DNA from: Phocaeicola salanitronis DSM 18170 | Lineage (GTDB): Bacteria > Bacteroidota > Bacteroidia > Bacteroidales > Bacteroidaceae | Length of the DNA: 64,000 nt | Direction: 5' to 3' | Assembly (NCBI RefSeq): GCF_000190575.1 | Contig: NC_015164.1 | Span: forward strand, 1,178,001-1,242,000 | Shown here: piece after piece, positions 17,284 through 26,024 of the stretch | Position numbering within the stretch: position 1 is the stretch's first letter | How the letters are laid out: the number at the start of each line of letters is the position of its first letter | Program-made: the position numbers and the translations under genes | The notes under the pieces: model-generated | Databases searched by the model: none | What the model saw: the letters and a program-made list of their open reading frames with translations, nothing else | What the model was told of the DNA's origin: nothing

Positions 17284-17984
17284 GACAATAAATCTTTCAA
17301 TTTGATATTTAACGGTTGCAGCTCCTCTTCGTTGAAGGGAGCGTTGCGGGCATTCTCGGTGACGATGACCAGGTTGCTCCTGGTTGGGTTGACTTTCCCT
17401 CCTAAATGGGAAAACTCGCTTGTCCAGAAACGCTTTTCCCAATATGCCAGCCAATCGGCATAGGTCGGGTTCTGCGGAACGTCCAGCGAGGTGCTGCCCA
17501 GGCAGACCTTGCTTTGTGTGACGTTGAAGAACGGTGCCCGGTAAAGCTCCGTCCTTTCTTCCGGCCTGTCCCCCTTGAATGCGTAGATATCCATCTGTTC
17601 CTTTTCCACCTTGTAGACAACTCCCGGAAGATTGAACTCCCCGTCAGCGATGTTCAGACCTCCGGTGAAAAACATCCGGTGCCTTCCCGGAGGGTTGTAC
17701 CAGACATACTTCTCATGCCCTTTCCGGGAATTGCACTCCAGCAGGTTCGGCGGAATCCTCCCGTACGGAATACGGCATATATCAGCGGAATAGTTGTCCG
17801 CCAAAGCCCCGATAAATTCGTGGCTGACGGGAATGGCAGCTCCCATACGTCCGTCGGGACTGATGGGACGCAGTTCAAGATGGTATTTGTCATTGCTTCT
17901 GTAAGTATTGGAATCATACGCATAAGCGATGAGTGCCGCTTTCGGCACCATGATTTCCTGCAATCTGGTTGTCAGTTCATTCAT
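17280..17984 (-). CDS. PRTRC system protein B
   Basis: 234 residues, assigned to the PRTRC protein B family from its position directly before the ThiF gene and from sequence patterns such as ISHEFIGALADNYSAD-like text around residue 52 and the block KYVWYNPPGRHRMFF near 92. No enzymatic motif is visible and the biochemical role of the family is not known. It is translationally coupled to ThiF by a 4-bp overlap and follows the F-like gene after 10 bp. PRTRC sets occur on plasmids and conjugative elements across several phyla. Confidence 0.75.
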   Translation of the reverse strand: MNELTTRLQEIMVPKAALIAYAYDSNTYRSNDKYHLELRPISPDGRMGAAIPVSHEFIGALADNYSADICRIPYGRIPPNLLECNSRKGHEKYVWYNPPGRHRMFFTGGLNIADGEFNLPGVVYKVEKEQMDIYAFKGDRPEERTELYRAPFFNVTQSKVCLGSTSLDVPQNPTYADWLAYWEKRFWTSEFSHLGGKVNPTRSNLVIVTENARNAPFNEEELQPLNIKLKDLLS

Positions 17985-17994
17985 TTTCTTTCAG

Positions 17995-18927
17995 TTAAAA
18001 ATGTCGTTCAATATATTCTGTAAACTTCCCGAACCACCGGGCGAAGCGTTCGGGAAAGTCATCCATGCTAAATAGCCTGTCCGTTTCGGGAGACAACAGC
18101 ATACGGGTGACAGGGGAAAGGCAGTACGTTTCCCGCTGGTCCGAGTTAAAAATCTCCATCATATCTTCCGTCAGCACGTCACGGATGGAATAGACCAGCA
18201 TGACCTGTTCATACAATGGGACGGGCCGGAAATCCGGTTCCTCCTCATATGCCCAGTCGTACTGGTAGGACATGATGGAAGGCACGGCTTTGCCGATGAA
18301 AGCCATGCCTTCCTTTACGAGCGCCAACAAGCCCCGTTCATTCTCCCTTTCCGGGCAATGTTCTGTCAGTTTCCTGAAGAAGCCGGAACAGAACGGACGT
18401 TTCCAGATACGTTTCAGCATCCGGTCAATCCCGCCCTTTTCATAGGATTCCACCAGTTTCTTCCACGCTTTGGCTTCCCGCGGTGTTATGTCCTCGTCAT
18501 AAGCGGGACGGCTTTCCAAATCGTCACACGCCATTTCATAGTAATATGTATCTTTCAAATCCTGCATGCCATGGTGCAGCATGAAGCGGCGGATAAATTC
18601 AAGTACCAGCCTCCTTACCGGCGTGGAAAGTGCCTTGGTAAAATCCAAAGGCAGCCAGAAAAGGGTGTGGTCCGGCCAGTCGTGGTGCCGGTAGAGGCAG
18701 AATGCCAGCCTGCCTTCCACCACTTCCAGATTGACAGATTCAGGGACCAGGTTGTCCATCACCTCAAAAAGCCGGGCGATGTCCAGCCTCGGGCACCGGC
18801 TCCGGCTCTTTTTGGGGAAAGGCAGGCGGACATCCAACAGACGGGCGTAGTTTACCGCCGACCGGTACAAGTAGTCGAAAGACTCCGGTGTGGTAAGGTT
18901 TATACAGGTGACATCGTCCTCATCCAT
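17995..18927 (-). CDS. PRTRC system protein F-like
   Basis: 310 residues started at MDEDDVTCINLTTPESF, 36 bp after the small upstream gene. The reading frame stays open back to 19107 but that part overlaps the upstream gene and is not expected to be coding. The protein is soluble and helical, rich in aromatic residues, with no catalytic signature I recognise. I assign it to the PRTRC protein F group by position between C and B, with moderate certainty. Confidence 0.6.
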   Translation of the reverse strand: MDEDDVTCINLTTPESFDYLYRSAVNYARLLDVRLPFPKKSRSRCPRLDIARLFEVMDNLVPESVNLEVVEGRLAFCLYRHHDWPDHTLFWLPLDFTKALSTPVRRLVLEFIRRFMLHHGMQDLKDTYYYEMACDDLESRPAYDEDITPREAKAWKKLVESYEKGGIDRMLKRIWKRPFCSGFFRKLTEHCPERENERGLLALVKEGMAFIGKAVPSIMSYQYDWAYEEEPDFRPVPLYEQVMLVYSIRDVLTEDMMEIFNSDQRETYCLSPVTRMLLSPETDRLFSMDDFPERFARWFGKFTEYIERHF

Positions 18928-18962
18928 GCAATAATCCGGCGCAACCGGAAGCAGCCGTTCCG

Positions 18963-19148
18963 TCAGAAAACCATTGTTGTGCCGGGTGGCGGCAGGAGCT
19001 TTATGCTCCTGCGCAATGTCCCCCGGCTGATGTCTGTCTGCCGTTCGAGTTCGCAGATGATCTGCCGTGCCAATTCCTGCAACTGGTAGTCTGTAAGCTG
19101 TACGCATGCCTGTTTCTCCTTCTTATTAGTCTGTTTTACTCTTGCCAT
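18963..19148 (-). CDS. Small basic helical protein in the PRTRC operon
   Basis: 61 residues, MARVKQTNKKEKQACVQLTD and onwards. A lysine-rich start is followed by an amphipathic helix containing LQELARQIICELERQTDI. It begins 4 bp after the protein C stop and ends 36 bp before the F-like start, so it fits the operon well. The opposite reading (upstream part of a longer F frame) is less likely because the F-like homology begins later. No function is known. Confidence 0.55.
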   Translation of the reverse strand: MARVKQTNKKEKQACVQLTDYQLQELARQIICELERQTDISRGTLRRSIKLLPPPGTTMVF

Positions 19149-19152
19149 ACCT

Positions 19153-19374
19153 TTATCCTTTTACGCCGGTGGTCGTTTTGAACTCATAAACCGCACAGTC
19201 CTCCTCTATGACAGGGCCGTGTACGTTTGCCGTGGTCAGTTCGGGATAGGTCATGGAGTAGAAATCCATTACGTCAGCCGGAGCCATTTCCGGGTTCGGA
19301 TCGTCCAAAACAAGGTATGTGCCTGTTTTCTTCATTTTGAATACTCTTTTGAGTCCTTTGACTTCAAGTGCCAT
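19153..19374 (-). CDS. PRTRC system protein C
   Basis: 73 residues matching the small PRTRC protein C family: MALEVKGLKRVFKMKKTG at the start, the central DPNPEMAPADVMDFYSMTYP, and a C-terminal strand with GPVIEEDCAVYEFKTTTG. The family resembles a small ubiquitin-like or beta-grasp protein, which is suggestive next to a ThiF-type activating enzyme, although this protein ends GVKG and not Gly-Gly. It lies just upstream of the 61-residue gene. Confidence 0.85.
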   Translation of the reverse strand: MALEVKGLKRVFKMKKTGTYLVLDDPNPEMAPADVMDFYSMTYPELTTANVHGPVIEEDCAVYEFKTTTGVKG

Positions 19375-19507
19375 ATCTTTTATCTTTTTAATAAGTTAAT
19401 ACTGCTATTTATTCATGATTGCGGCAAAGGCTTATGATGCCGGATGTTGAACCCTGACACATAAGCCTTTGCGTGTAATAAGCGGATTTAATCCGTACAT
19501 CGGGAAG

Positions 19508-20599
19508 TCAACAGCACACCAGTTCCAATTCCTGCTGCGCCTCGTCCTTCATGCGGTTCTCTTCCGGGAAATCCGGGTATTCGGCATAAGGGTCTTCACG
19601 GAGCAGTTCACGGTCCTCTTCATCTTCCTTGTCAAAACTGTAAGGGGCTGCCGGCTCCTGTGGGTGGGGTTGAAAATCCGGGGTTCTGCCTGCTGCCGGA
19701 GGGTTCGGCGATGTCTGTACGGGGGCAGACGGCTGTGCCTGCACATACGGATAGGTTCCCGGATACGGGGGATATACAGGCTGCCCGTAAGGCGGGTATG
19801 GCTGTCCGTTAGGGATAAAACCTTGTGGCGGCGTTGTCTGCGGCTGCTGTCCGTACGGCGCTCCCCATCCGTATTCCGGCTGCGGAGGTATGGGTTGTGC
19901 TGCCGGCTGTGCGACCGATGCCGGTGGAACAGCGGCATTTCTGCCCGCTCCGTGAGGTGACATCGGTCCGGCATCAGTCCTTTGTATGGGATTGCCATTG
20001 ACCGGATGGGGCTGGGCGGACGCCTGTTGTGCCGGAGCAGGAGTCGGAACAGGCTGCTGTGCTGGCGGTTCAAGCCCGACTTCCTGCGCTCCGAAGAGAC
20101 TTCCGGCATTCGCCTTGCGCTGAATCTCCTGCATCTTGGCGTCAATTTCTTTCTGTTTATCAGCCGTGGCAAGCAGACGTGCCTGTTTTAACCAGGTCTG
20201 CGCTTCGGAAAACCTGCTTGCCGCAGCCGTATCGTCCGCCTTCTTCATCAGTTTTTCCATTTTCTCCCGTTTTTCACGGGCTTCTTTGGATTCTTTTTCG
20301 ACAGTTTTTCCCGGTTTGGCCTGTGAAGCGGTCTTTTCTGCCGCCTTCTCGAAAGCTTCCAGGTTCGTCAGGATGCCGAGCGCCTTCTTTACCGGTGCCA
20401 TGACCGCCTGCAGGAACTCCCGGTCCAGTTCCTCAGGTGTCCCGCTAAGGACGAGGGGCACCATGTGTTGCTGCTGTTCCTCTTTCAGGGCGTTGTTCCG
20501 GGGCATGACCGCCACATTCAATTTGTCATTCATCCTGCGGATGTTGATGCTCAGGTCAGTGCCTGTGCTGATCAGTTGGTAAATCTGTTCAAAAAACAT
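19508..20599 (-). CDS. PRTRC system protein E-like
   Basis: 363 residues. The N-terminal domain MFFEQIYQLISTGTDLSINI, with MNDKLNVAVMPRNNAL following, matches PRTRC protein E. A lysine- and glutamate-rich coiled coil follows (about residues 95-165), then a long proline-, glutamine- and tyrosine-rich low-complexity region (about 170-310) and an acidic tail. The disordered middle suggests a flexible linker or multivalent binding. It is the first PRTRC gene, 133 bp before protein C. Confidence 0.8.
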   Translation of the reverse strand: MFFEQIYQLISTGTDLSINIRRMNDKLNVAVMPRNNALKEEQQQHMVPLVLSGTPEELDREFLQAVMAPVKKALGILTNLEAFEKAAEKTASQAKPGKTVEKESKEAREKREKMEKLMKKADDTAAASRFSEAQTWLKQARLLATADKQKEIDAKMQEIQRKANAGSLFGAQEVGLEPPAQQPVPTPAPAQQASAQPHPVNGNPIQRTDAGPMSPHGAGRNAAVPPASVAQPAAQPIPPQPEYGWGAPYGQQPQTTPPQGFIPNGQPYPPYGQPVYPPYPGTYPYVQAQPSAPVQTSPNPPAAGRTPDFQPHPQEPAAPYSFDKEDEEDRELLREDPYAEYPDFPEENRMKDEAQQELELVCC

Positions 20600-20630
20600 A
20601 AATCTAAAATTTAAAAGGTTATTAATTGGC

Positions 20631-20843
20631 TTATTCTATGGTTTCCTGCATGAAAAGCTTCAGCAGTTCAGCCCTGTCCGGTCGTGAGGCGATGTCCCGC
20701 AACGGTTCCAGGTAATAGCCTATGGTACGCGGTTCGTCTGCCGTGTCCGGAAAACGCCGCTTCACAGGACGTGACGGATTATACGGTATCGGCCATGCAA
20801 CGGGCATGGCGGGGGCGGAAGGGGCAGTTGTTATTGTCTTCAT
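20631..20843 (-). CDS. Small uncharacterised protein
   Basis: 70 residues: a proline-rich start (MKTITTAPSAPAMPVAWPIP), then an acidic and helical C-terminal half containing IGYYLEPLRDIASRP and LLKLFMQETIE. It lies 31 bp before the PRTRC E start and 19 bp after the next small gene, in the same direction, so it probably belongs to the same transcript. No family recognised. Confidence 0.5.
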   Translation of the reverse strand: MKTITTAPSAPAMPVAWPIPYNPSRPVKRRFPDTADEPRTIGYYLEPLRDIASRPDRAELLKLFMQETIE

Positions 20844-20862
20844 GTGTTCTTGGCTTTAACAG

Positions 20863-21075
20863 TTACAATAAAATTCCGAATACGGCCAGCCATACGGCTG
20901 CCTTGAAAAAGAGACGTATGGCACGGAATGCCAACGAAATGGTTTCTCCAGCCAACAGGATGGCTACAAGGATATTTGCGGATACAATCCCGCTCTTCAG
21001 CAGGAGAAATGTACCGATGAACAGGCACAGCACCATGACCGTCCTGCCGATGCATTTGATGATTCTGATTTTCAT
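20863..21075 (-). CDS. Small two-helix membrane protein
   Basis: 70 residues, almost entirely hydrophobic: one segment around TVMVLCLFIGTFLLL (residues 13-27), and a second and third hydrophobic stretch around ANILVAILLAGETISLAF and AAVWLAVFGILL. It is predicted to sit in the inner membrane. It is the first gene of the minus-strand run leading into PRTRC E, placed directly after the long palindrome at 21114-21289. No family recognised. Confidence 0.5.
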   Translation of the reverse strand: MKIRIIKCIGRTVMVLCLFIGTFLLLKSGIVSANILVAILLAGETISLAFRAIRLFFKAAVWLAVFGILL

Positions 21076-21113
21076 ATCTTTTCATTTTAAGTGAATGACC
21101 CCATCGGGGTATG

Positions 21114-21289
21114 TTTTCCCGATTTTACAAAGGCCGGGTAGCGGATTGGCAGTTTCCTGCACAAGGCTTGGCGGGAAAAAATACCGCAGCGAAGCGAGGA
21201 TGATTTTTTCCCAGCCAACCAAGCCCCAAGGGGGCTCGCCTTGGGCAGGAAAAAGCAATCCGCTACCTTTGCTGCGTAAAAACGGAAAA
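21114..21289. repeat. Very long imperfect palindrome (about 175 bp)
   Basis: Outer arms ttttcccgattttac (21114-21128) and gtaaaaacggaaaa (21276-21289) pair, then ggtagcggattg (21137-21148) with caatccgctacc (21256-21267), then tttcctgc with gcaggaaa, then further nested stems around cgcttcgctgcg. The whole gap between topB and the small membrane gene can fold as one branched stem. Confidence 0.7.
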
Positions 21290-21385
21290 ATATTTTCACC
21301 TAAATAAAAAAATGCAGACCTCACGGCCTGCATCCCTTTTCATTTTGTTTGCCGGGCTTTATGCAGCCAAGCGGATAAGGATTCA

Positions 21386-23185
21386 TTAAACGGTATCATC
21401 TTCGGATTTTTCTCCCTTGGAACCGCACAGACGGAAAATCTCATCCGTCACCTCGCCCGCCAGCCTGGACACCTCCTTCAAAAATGTTTCCTGGGCGAGT
21501 TTGCCTTGTTCCATGTCTTCCAGTTGCGCTTCCCAGCCGGAAGTGAGGGACGGATCGGCAATCTTCATGCCGCGTACCGTCTCGTAGATATACAGCCCTT
21601 TGCGTGTGGGAACGATGTATTTGCCCGAATAACGGATGTATTTGCGGTCAAGCAACGTGTGGAGAATAGCCGCACGGGTAGAAGACGTACCCAGCCCGGC
21701 CTTTTCCATATATTCCACCAGCTGCGCATCGGTATAGGGCGGTGGCGGCAGGCTGCGCCGGCGCACCAGGCTGCATGCCGGAACCGGCAAAGTCTCGCCG
21801 GCGGAAATATCGGGCAGGGTCAGGAAAACGGCATCTTCCGGGGCAATGTCGCCCTTTCGGCCGAATATGCCGTGCCACCCTTGTTCCACTATCCGGAAAG
21901 TGTCTGCACGGAAACGGAGTGCCGCACATACGGCATCTACCGTAGTACACTCCACCTTGCAAGGAGGCATGAAGGTTTCAAGCATCCGTCCAACCACAAG
22001 CAGGTAGACCTGCATCTCGCGCCGGTCAAGTTCGAGCCTTCCGGGACACACTCCTGTTGCGATGATGGCCGGATGGGCAGCGCTGTCGTATCCGACAACA
22101 TGTTCCGGCAGGCACGTAGGGTCGATGCCCGCTTCCTGTACATAAGCTTTCAAACCGTCCCAAGCCAGCATCTTTCCCATAATGTCCGGCAACATGGCGG
22201 CAACGTCAGGCGACAAGGTACGGCAGGAGGTGCGCGGATAAGAGATGAGCTTCTTCTCATACAGGCTCTGTGCAATGTCATGCACTTCGCATACTGTCAA
22301 TCCATAATAGCGGCCGGCATCCTTCTGCAGTTCGCCCAGACTGTACAGCGCAGGCGGTGGAAGTTCCTTGACCCACCGGGTGACGGTTGTGATGCGGAGA
22401 CCTCCGGCATGGCTGCAGTCGCGATGGAACTCCCCGGCACGATCCCGGTCGTGAAACGTGTCCACGCTGCGCAGCTTGAACGGGATGCCCTCCTTGGCGG
22501 TACTGACATAAATGTGCCAACTGTCTGAGGCTATGTGGTTCTCCCGGTCCCGGTAACGTCCGCTGATTGCGGCCAGTACGGGGGTCTGCACCCGTCCCAG
22601 GGAATGGTTGCCCAAGCCTGTCGCCCGGCAGAGCGCATAGCTCGCGTTCATGCCCAGCAGCCAGTCTGCCTTTGCCCGGCAGTCTCCCGCCCGAAACAGG
22701 CCGTCGTACATTTCCAACGGCTGCATACGCTTCATGCCCTCGCGCACCGCCTGCTCCGTAAGCGAGGAAATCCAGAGGCGGAGTACCGGCAGGCTGCATC
22801 CCAGATATCGGTAAAGCTGCCGGAACAGCAGTTCACCCTCGCGCGAAGCATCCGTGGCGGCAATGATGCGGGAACATTCCGGTAACAATTTCTCGATGAC
22901 CTTGAGCTGTTTGACCGCATTGATGTCGGGAATCCAGCCGTTGTCTGTACGGACATGCTTGACCATCAGCTGGAAGGGCCGGGGCACCAGCGGAAAGTCC
23001 TTCCGCTCCACACGTGCCTTGCCGTAGTCTTTCGGCATGGCCAGGGAAAGCATGTTTCCGAAGGTCCAGGTCACTATGTAGCCGCCTCCTGCCATGTATC
23101 CGTTCCCGCGCTTGTCCGCGCCTATGATTCTTGCTATTGTCTTGCCCACTTCGGGCTTGTCTGTCAATATGAGTGTATGTTCCAT
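21386..23185 (-). CDS. topB: DNA topoisomerase III (type IA), element-encoded
   Basis: 599 residues from MEHTLILTDKPEVGKTIARI, the Toprim start; a longer frame to 23242 reaches the preceding stop and is less likely. Toprim acidic motif AATDASREGELLFRQL near residue 103, the family segment WISSLTEQAV near 132, and the active-site region LISYPRTSCRTL near 310 with the catalytic Tyr followed by Pro-Arg-Thr are all present. It passes single strands and could resolve intermediates of conjugative transfer or replication. Such topB copies are standard in Bacteroides conjugative elements next to DUF3945 proteins, as here. It lacks a long zinc-finger tail. Confidence 0.95.
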   Translation of the reverse strand: MEHTLILTDKPEVGKTIARIIGADKRGNGYMAGGGYIVTWTFGNMLSLAMPKDYGKARVERKDFPLVPRPFQLMVKHVRTDNGWIPDINAVKQLKVIEKLLPECSRIIAATDASREGELLFRQLYRYLGCSLPVLRLWISSLTEQAVREGMKRMQPLEMYDGLFRAGDCRAKADWLLGMNASYALCRATGLGNHSLGRVQTPVLAAISGRYRDRENHIASDSWHIYVSTAKEGIPFKLRSVDTFHDRDRAGEFHRDCSHAGGLRITTVTRWVKELPPPALYSLGELQKDAGRYYGLTVCEVHDIAQSLYEKKLISYPRTSCRTLSPDVAAMLPDIMGKMLAWDGLKAYVQEAGIDPTCLPEHVVGYDSAAHPAIIATGVCPGRLELDRREMQVYLLVVGRMLETFMPPCKVECTTVDAVCAALRFRADTFRIVEQGWHGIFGRKGDIAPEDAVFLTLPDISAGETLPVPACSLVRRRSLPPPPYTDAQLVEYMEKAGLGTSSTRAAILHTLLDRKYIRYSGKYIVPTRKGLYIYETVRGMKIADPSLTSGWEAQLEDMEQGKLAQETFLKEVSRLAGEVTDEIFRLCGSKGEKSEDDTV

Positions 23186-23244
23186 TTTATTTGTTATTGG
23201 TGTTTCCCCGTGCCTGAAGCACGGGGAAACGGGTTTGACCATCG

Positions 23245-23517
23245 TTATTCTTCAAAAGATCCGTTATCAGGGCTGACCCCGTTGATTTCCATGAGCGCAT
23301 TTCCGTCCGTACTGCGCACGAGGCGGATGGTGGCATCCATCGTCAGGTCGATGAGGGCCGTTCTCAAATGGACGGACAGGACGGCTGTCTCCTCTCCGGA
23401 AAGGAGCGGATCAAGATTGCCGCTGTCTTCCAGTTGCTGTCTGCTGATTCCGAAAGACTGAAGCCGTGTCCAGTCCATGTCGGTTTCTGAAAAAATACAG
23501 TTGCTTTTCTTTCCCAT
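23245..23517 (-). CDS. DUF4099-like small protein
   Basis: 90 residues from MGKKSNCIFSETDMDW. The pattern DWTRLQSFGISRQQLEDSG, then LLSGEETAVLSVHLRT, matches the DUF4099 unit in the larger neighbour (DWEGLKNIGVSKDMLERMG there). It is thus a stand-alone version of that domain. It lies between that gene (44 bp upstream) and topB (about 60 bp downstream), same strand. Function unknown; the context suggests a DNA-processing accessory role. Confidence 0.7.
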   Translation of the reverse strand: MGKKSNCIFSETDMDWTRLQSFGISRQQLEDSGNLDPLLSGEETAVLSVHLRTALIDLTMDATIRLVRSTDGNALMEINGVSPDNGSFEE

Positions 23518-23560
23518 ATTGTTCTTGTTTAGAAGGGTTCGTGAATGAATGATGTTTCTG

Positions 23561-25426
23561 TCAGACTGCCTGTTTTGCACTGCGTTTCTGTTGCTGGGAC
23601 TGGGTGGTCTCAGCCTGTGCCGCGTTTCGTGAGATGTTCCGTTTCCGGTCCGGATTTTCCTGGTAGAAATTCAGGATGCCGGTGCTCGGATTGACTTTGG
23701 CATAGGAGGAAAACTCCTTTCCGTTTTTTCCTTTCAGGCCGGAAAGAAGCACCGCCTTGCCGTCCTGCAGGTCCGCCCGTTCCTTGGCCGAAAGCACTTT
23801 GCCGTAGACTTCCGCAGGAATCCTGGCTTCCTGCTGCTCGCTGAATCCGTCCGGCGTGCGCGAATACTGCGGATACCCGTTGTTCATGTTCAGGCGCACA
23901 AAAGAGGAAAACTCCCTGCCGTCGCGTGAAATCATGTTCTCCAGGAAAACGGGCTGGCCTTTGCGCAATGCCTCCCTGTCTTCCGGTGTCAGGCGGACTT
24001 CGTTGATTTCTTTCGGGATGTAGATCTCACCCGTTTCCGGATTGTGGCGCGTGTACTTCAGCTGGCTGGTTTCCGGGTCCTGTGTCACAAAGGACGAGAA
24101 TGTGGTTCCGTTGCTGCGTTTCATATCCTCCACCAGGATGGTGTGCCCTTCGCTGAGCATCTTGAGCTGTTCGGGCGAGAGCTTGACGCCTCCCAACGTC
24201 TGCTGGTTGAACACCTGGTCCTTCGGGAAAATATATTCGATGCCCCTGCGTTCCGCGCTGTACTGGATGGTGGCGTTAAACTCCTTGCCGTTTTTGGACG
24301 TCATGCCGTCCACATAGACGGCCTCCCCGTTTTTCAGGCGGGCAATCTCGTCAGGTTCCAGTTTCACCCCCTTGATTTCATCCGGAATGAACACATGCTC
24401 CTGACGTACCGCCACCAGTTCGTTCGTCACCTTGTCCAGCGAGACCAGGCAGGGTTCGGCATTGCCGTTGTTCCGGAAGTCCAGGTTTACCACACGCCCC
24501 AGGTTGCCCGACTCACGCAGGTTCCTCTTGTCCTCTTCCGTAAAGATATGCCCGAAATAGGGGCGTTCCAGTTCCGGTTCCCTGCGGATGCCGTGAATGC
24601 CCAGCGTTACCTCGCCGTTCGGGTTGCTCATGAAGGAAAGGCGGGCATCCATGCGGACGGTCGCCAACCCGGGCAGGTTCAATGACAGCTGCACCAGCTT
24701 GTTGGTCTTGTACCCCTTGAGCATGCCGTCAAGCACTCCCATACGTTCCAGCATATCTTTGGACACTCCGATATTTTTCAGCCCTTCCCAGTCTATCATG
24801 TTCTCGTTATACCGGTAGGACGGTCCCTGTGGCTGTTCTTCCTGTACGGGCTGCTGCGCCTGCTGTTGCGCGGCCTGCTGTACTTCGGTGTGCTGTTCGG
24901 CATACTGAGGCGCTGCCGCCGGCTGTTCGTTCACTGTCTGTTTCTTTGCCATTGTCGCATCTTGTTTTAGATTCTTGTTTTGTTCCTCCTTCTGCTTTTT
25001 CGGACGGATCTCGTAGTGCTTGAGGAACTCTTTCACTGCATCCGTCTGTTTTCCTTCCGCCAAATCCTTTATGGCCTGCCTGTTACGCTTGTAATCCTGA
25101 AAAGTCAGGCGAATCAGGTGGAAGTGGGTCGGTTCACGGAACTGGCTCCAGAAATTCTTAATGAAATTTTCGAGTATGCTCGAATTCTTGTCGAACTTCA
25201 GGAACTCGTTCTCATGCTTTTCATCAGCAGGCACAGTCTTGCAGTTGCCTTTTTCATCTGCCTCGCTGACTGTCTGGACACCAGCCTTCGGGTCATTCTT
25301 ATTGTGGACCATCAGCAGTTCGCTGACTTGCTCCACATAGGGCGCGGACTCTGCTGCCGGTTTGGCGGCAGCTTTGCGGGTACGCTTCGTTTTGGGTTCT
25401 TTTTCCATTTCTCTTTTCTGTGTCAT
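23561..25426 (-). CDS. DUF4099/DUF3945 domain protein of the ICE backbone
   Basis: 621 residues. A lysine- and alanine-rich N-terminus is followed by a helical region (about 85-150), a glutamine-rich low-complexity linker (about 160-205, with many QQ runs), a DUF4099 unit starting DWEGLKNIGVSKDM near 215, and three DUF3945 repeats, each with a motif like LKNGEAVYVDGMTSKNGKEF. It is a hallmark protein of Bacteroides conjugative elements, next to topB; its biochemical role is not established. The promoter has a palindrome and a phased array. Confidence 0.85.
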   Translation of the reverse strand: MTQKREMEKEPKTKRTRKAAAKPAAESAPYVEQVSELLMVHNKNDPKAGVQTVSEADEKGNCKTVPADEKHENEFLKFDKNSSILENFIKNFWSQFREPTHFHLIRLTFQDYKRNRQAIKDLAEGKQTDAVKEFLKHYEIRPKKQKEEQNKNLKQDATMAKKQTVNEQPAAAPQYAEQHTEVQQAAQQQAQQPVQEEQPQGPSYRYNENMIDWEGLKNIGVSKDMLERMGVLDGMLKGYKTNKLVQLSLNLPGLATVRMDARLSFMSNPNGEVTLGIHGIRREPELERPYFGHIFTEEDKRNLRESGNLGRVVNLDFRNNGNAEPCLVSLDKVTNELVAVRQEHVFIPDEIKGVKLEPDEIARLKNGEAVYVDGMTSKNGKEFNATIQYSAERRGIEYIFPKDQVFNQQTLGGVKLSPEQLKMLSEGHTILVEDMKRSNGTTFSSFVTQDPETSQLKYTRHNPETGEIYIPKEINEVRLTPEDREALRKGQPVFLENMISRDGREFSSFVRLNMNNGYPQYSRTPDGFSEQQEARIPAEVYGKVLSAKERADLQDGKAVLLSGLKGKNGKEFSSYAKVNPSTGILNFYQENPDRKRNISRNAAQAETTQSQQQKRSAKQAV

Positions 25427-25455
25427 ACGCGTCGTTTTTAGGTGTTAACGGTTTG

Positions 25456-25474
25456 TTTTGACACGTCAAAAGTA
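25456..25474. promoter_or_regulatory. Palindrome overlapping the -7 box of the DUF3945 gene
   Basis: ttttgacacgtcaaaa (25456-25471) is a 7+2+7 palindrome. It overlaps the minus-strand -7 box TACTTTTG (25467-25474). A protein bound here would occlude the promoter. There is no good -33 box, consistent with dependence on an activator at the array upstream. Confidence 0.55.
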
Positions 25475-25512
25475 GATACATAATTTGGATAATCCTTTGA
25501 TTTTAAAGAAAG

Positions 25513-25547
25513 TGGCATTACATGTCATCAGGTGTCTTCAAATGTCA
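25513..25547. promoter_or_regulatory. Second four-unit 10-bp-phased TG(T/G)C array
   Basis: tggca, tgtca, tgtct and tgtca begin at 25513, 25523, 25533 and 25543. The gap from the -7 box is 38 bp, versus 28 bp at the left-edge promoter, a difference of one helical turn. This is the same architecture as 182-216. Confidence 0.55.
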
Positions 25548-25864
25548 GGAAAGAGCATGGAACAGACCGAGAAAAGGGAAAAATGTGGGTGAAAAACAAT
25601 TGCGGATGAAGCAAAAGAGAAATAAGGGAATAGGAACGAATAAAGGGAAGGGCAGATGCTGTACGTAGCCAAAGCCATGCAGAGCAGAGGGAGCTGGAAG
25701 CCCCCTGTAAACTTTAAGATACCGGATGCCCAACAACGAAAGTAATGTATAACTGGAGAATTTCTGTTAGTTTGAAGACTGGTGTCAAAAAGCAGGCCTC
25801 TGCCTGTTGCTCTGAATCATTCATGCGTCGCGTCGGTCGCAGTTTTGCCCCTGTAATCATTCCT

Positions 25865-25984
25865 TAATTCCGTTTCCGGTTGCCGCCGCGTTCTTTTTCG
25901 TGAGAATTTTCCCGGCGAAGCCGGTTATGGAAAATTTTCACGAAAACCGGCGGAAACGCGGCTGGCAAAACGGAAACGGAATTA
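25865..25984. repeat. Long imperfect palindrome (120 bp)
   Basis: taattccgtttccg (25865-25878) pairs perfectly with cggaaacggaatta (25971-25984). Inside, ccgcgtt pairs with aacgcgg and cgtgagaattttcc with ggaaaattttcacg. It lies between the rteB-like stop and the DUF3945 promoter; the rest of the gap 25548-25864 holds nothing I can name. Confidence 0.75.
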
Positions 25985-26024
25985 CCTTTGATGGAAGGGG
26001 GAAAATTGGAATATCCTCTATATT

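Noticed and set aside
17284-17454. N-terminal extension of the ThiF gene
   Set aside because: It overlaps the end of PRTRC protein B; the ATGA junction at 17280-17283 and the family start support the shorter form.
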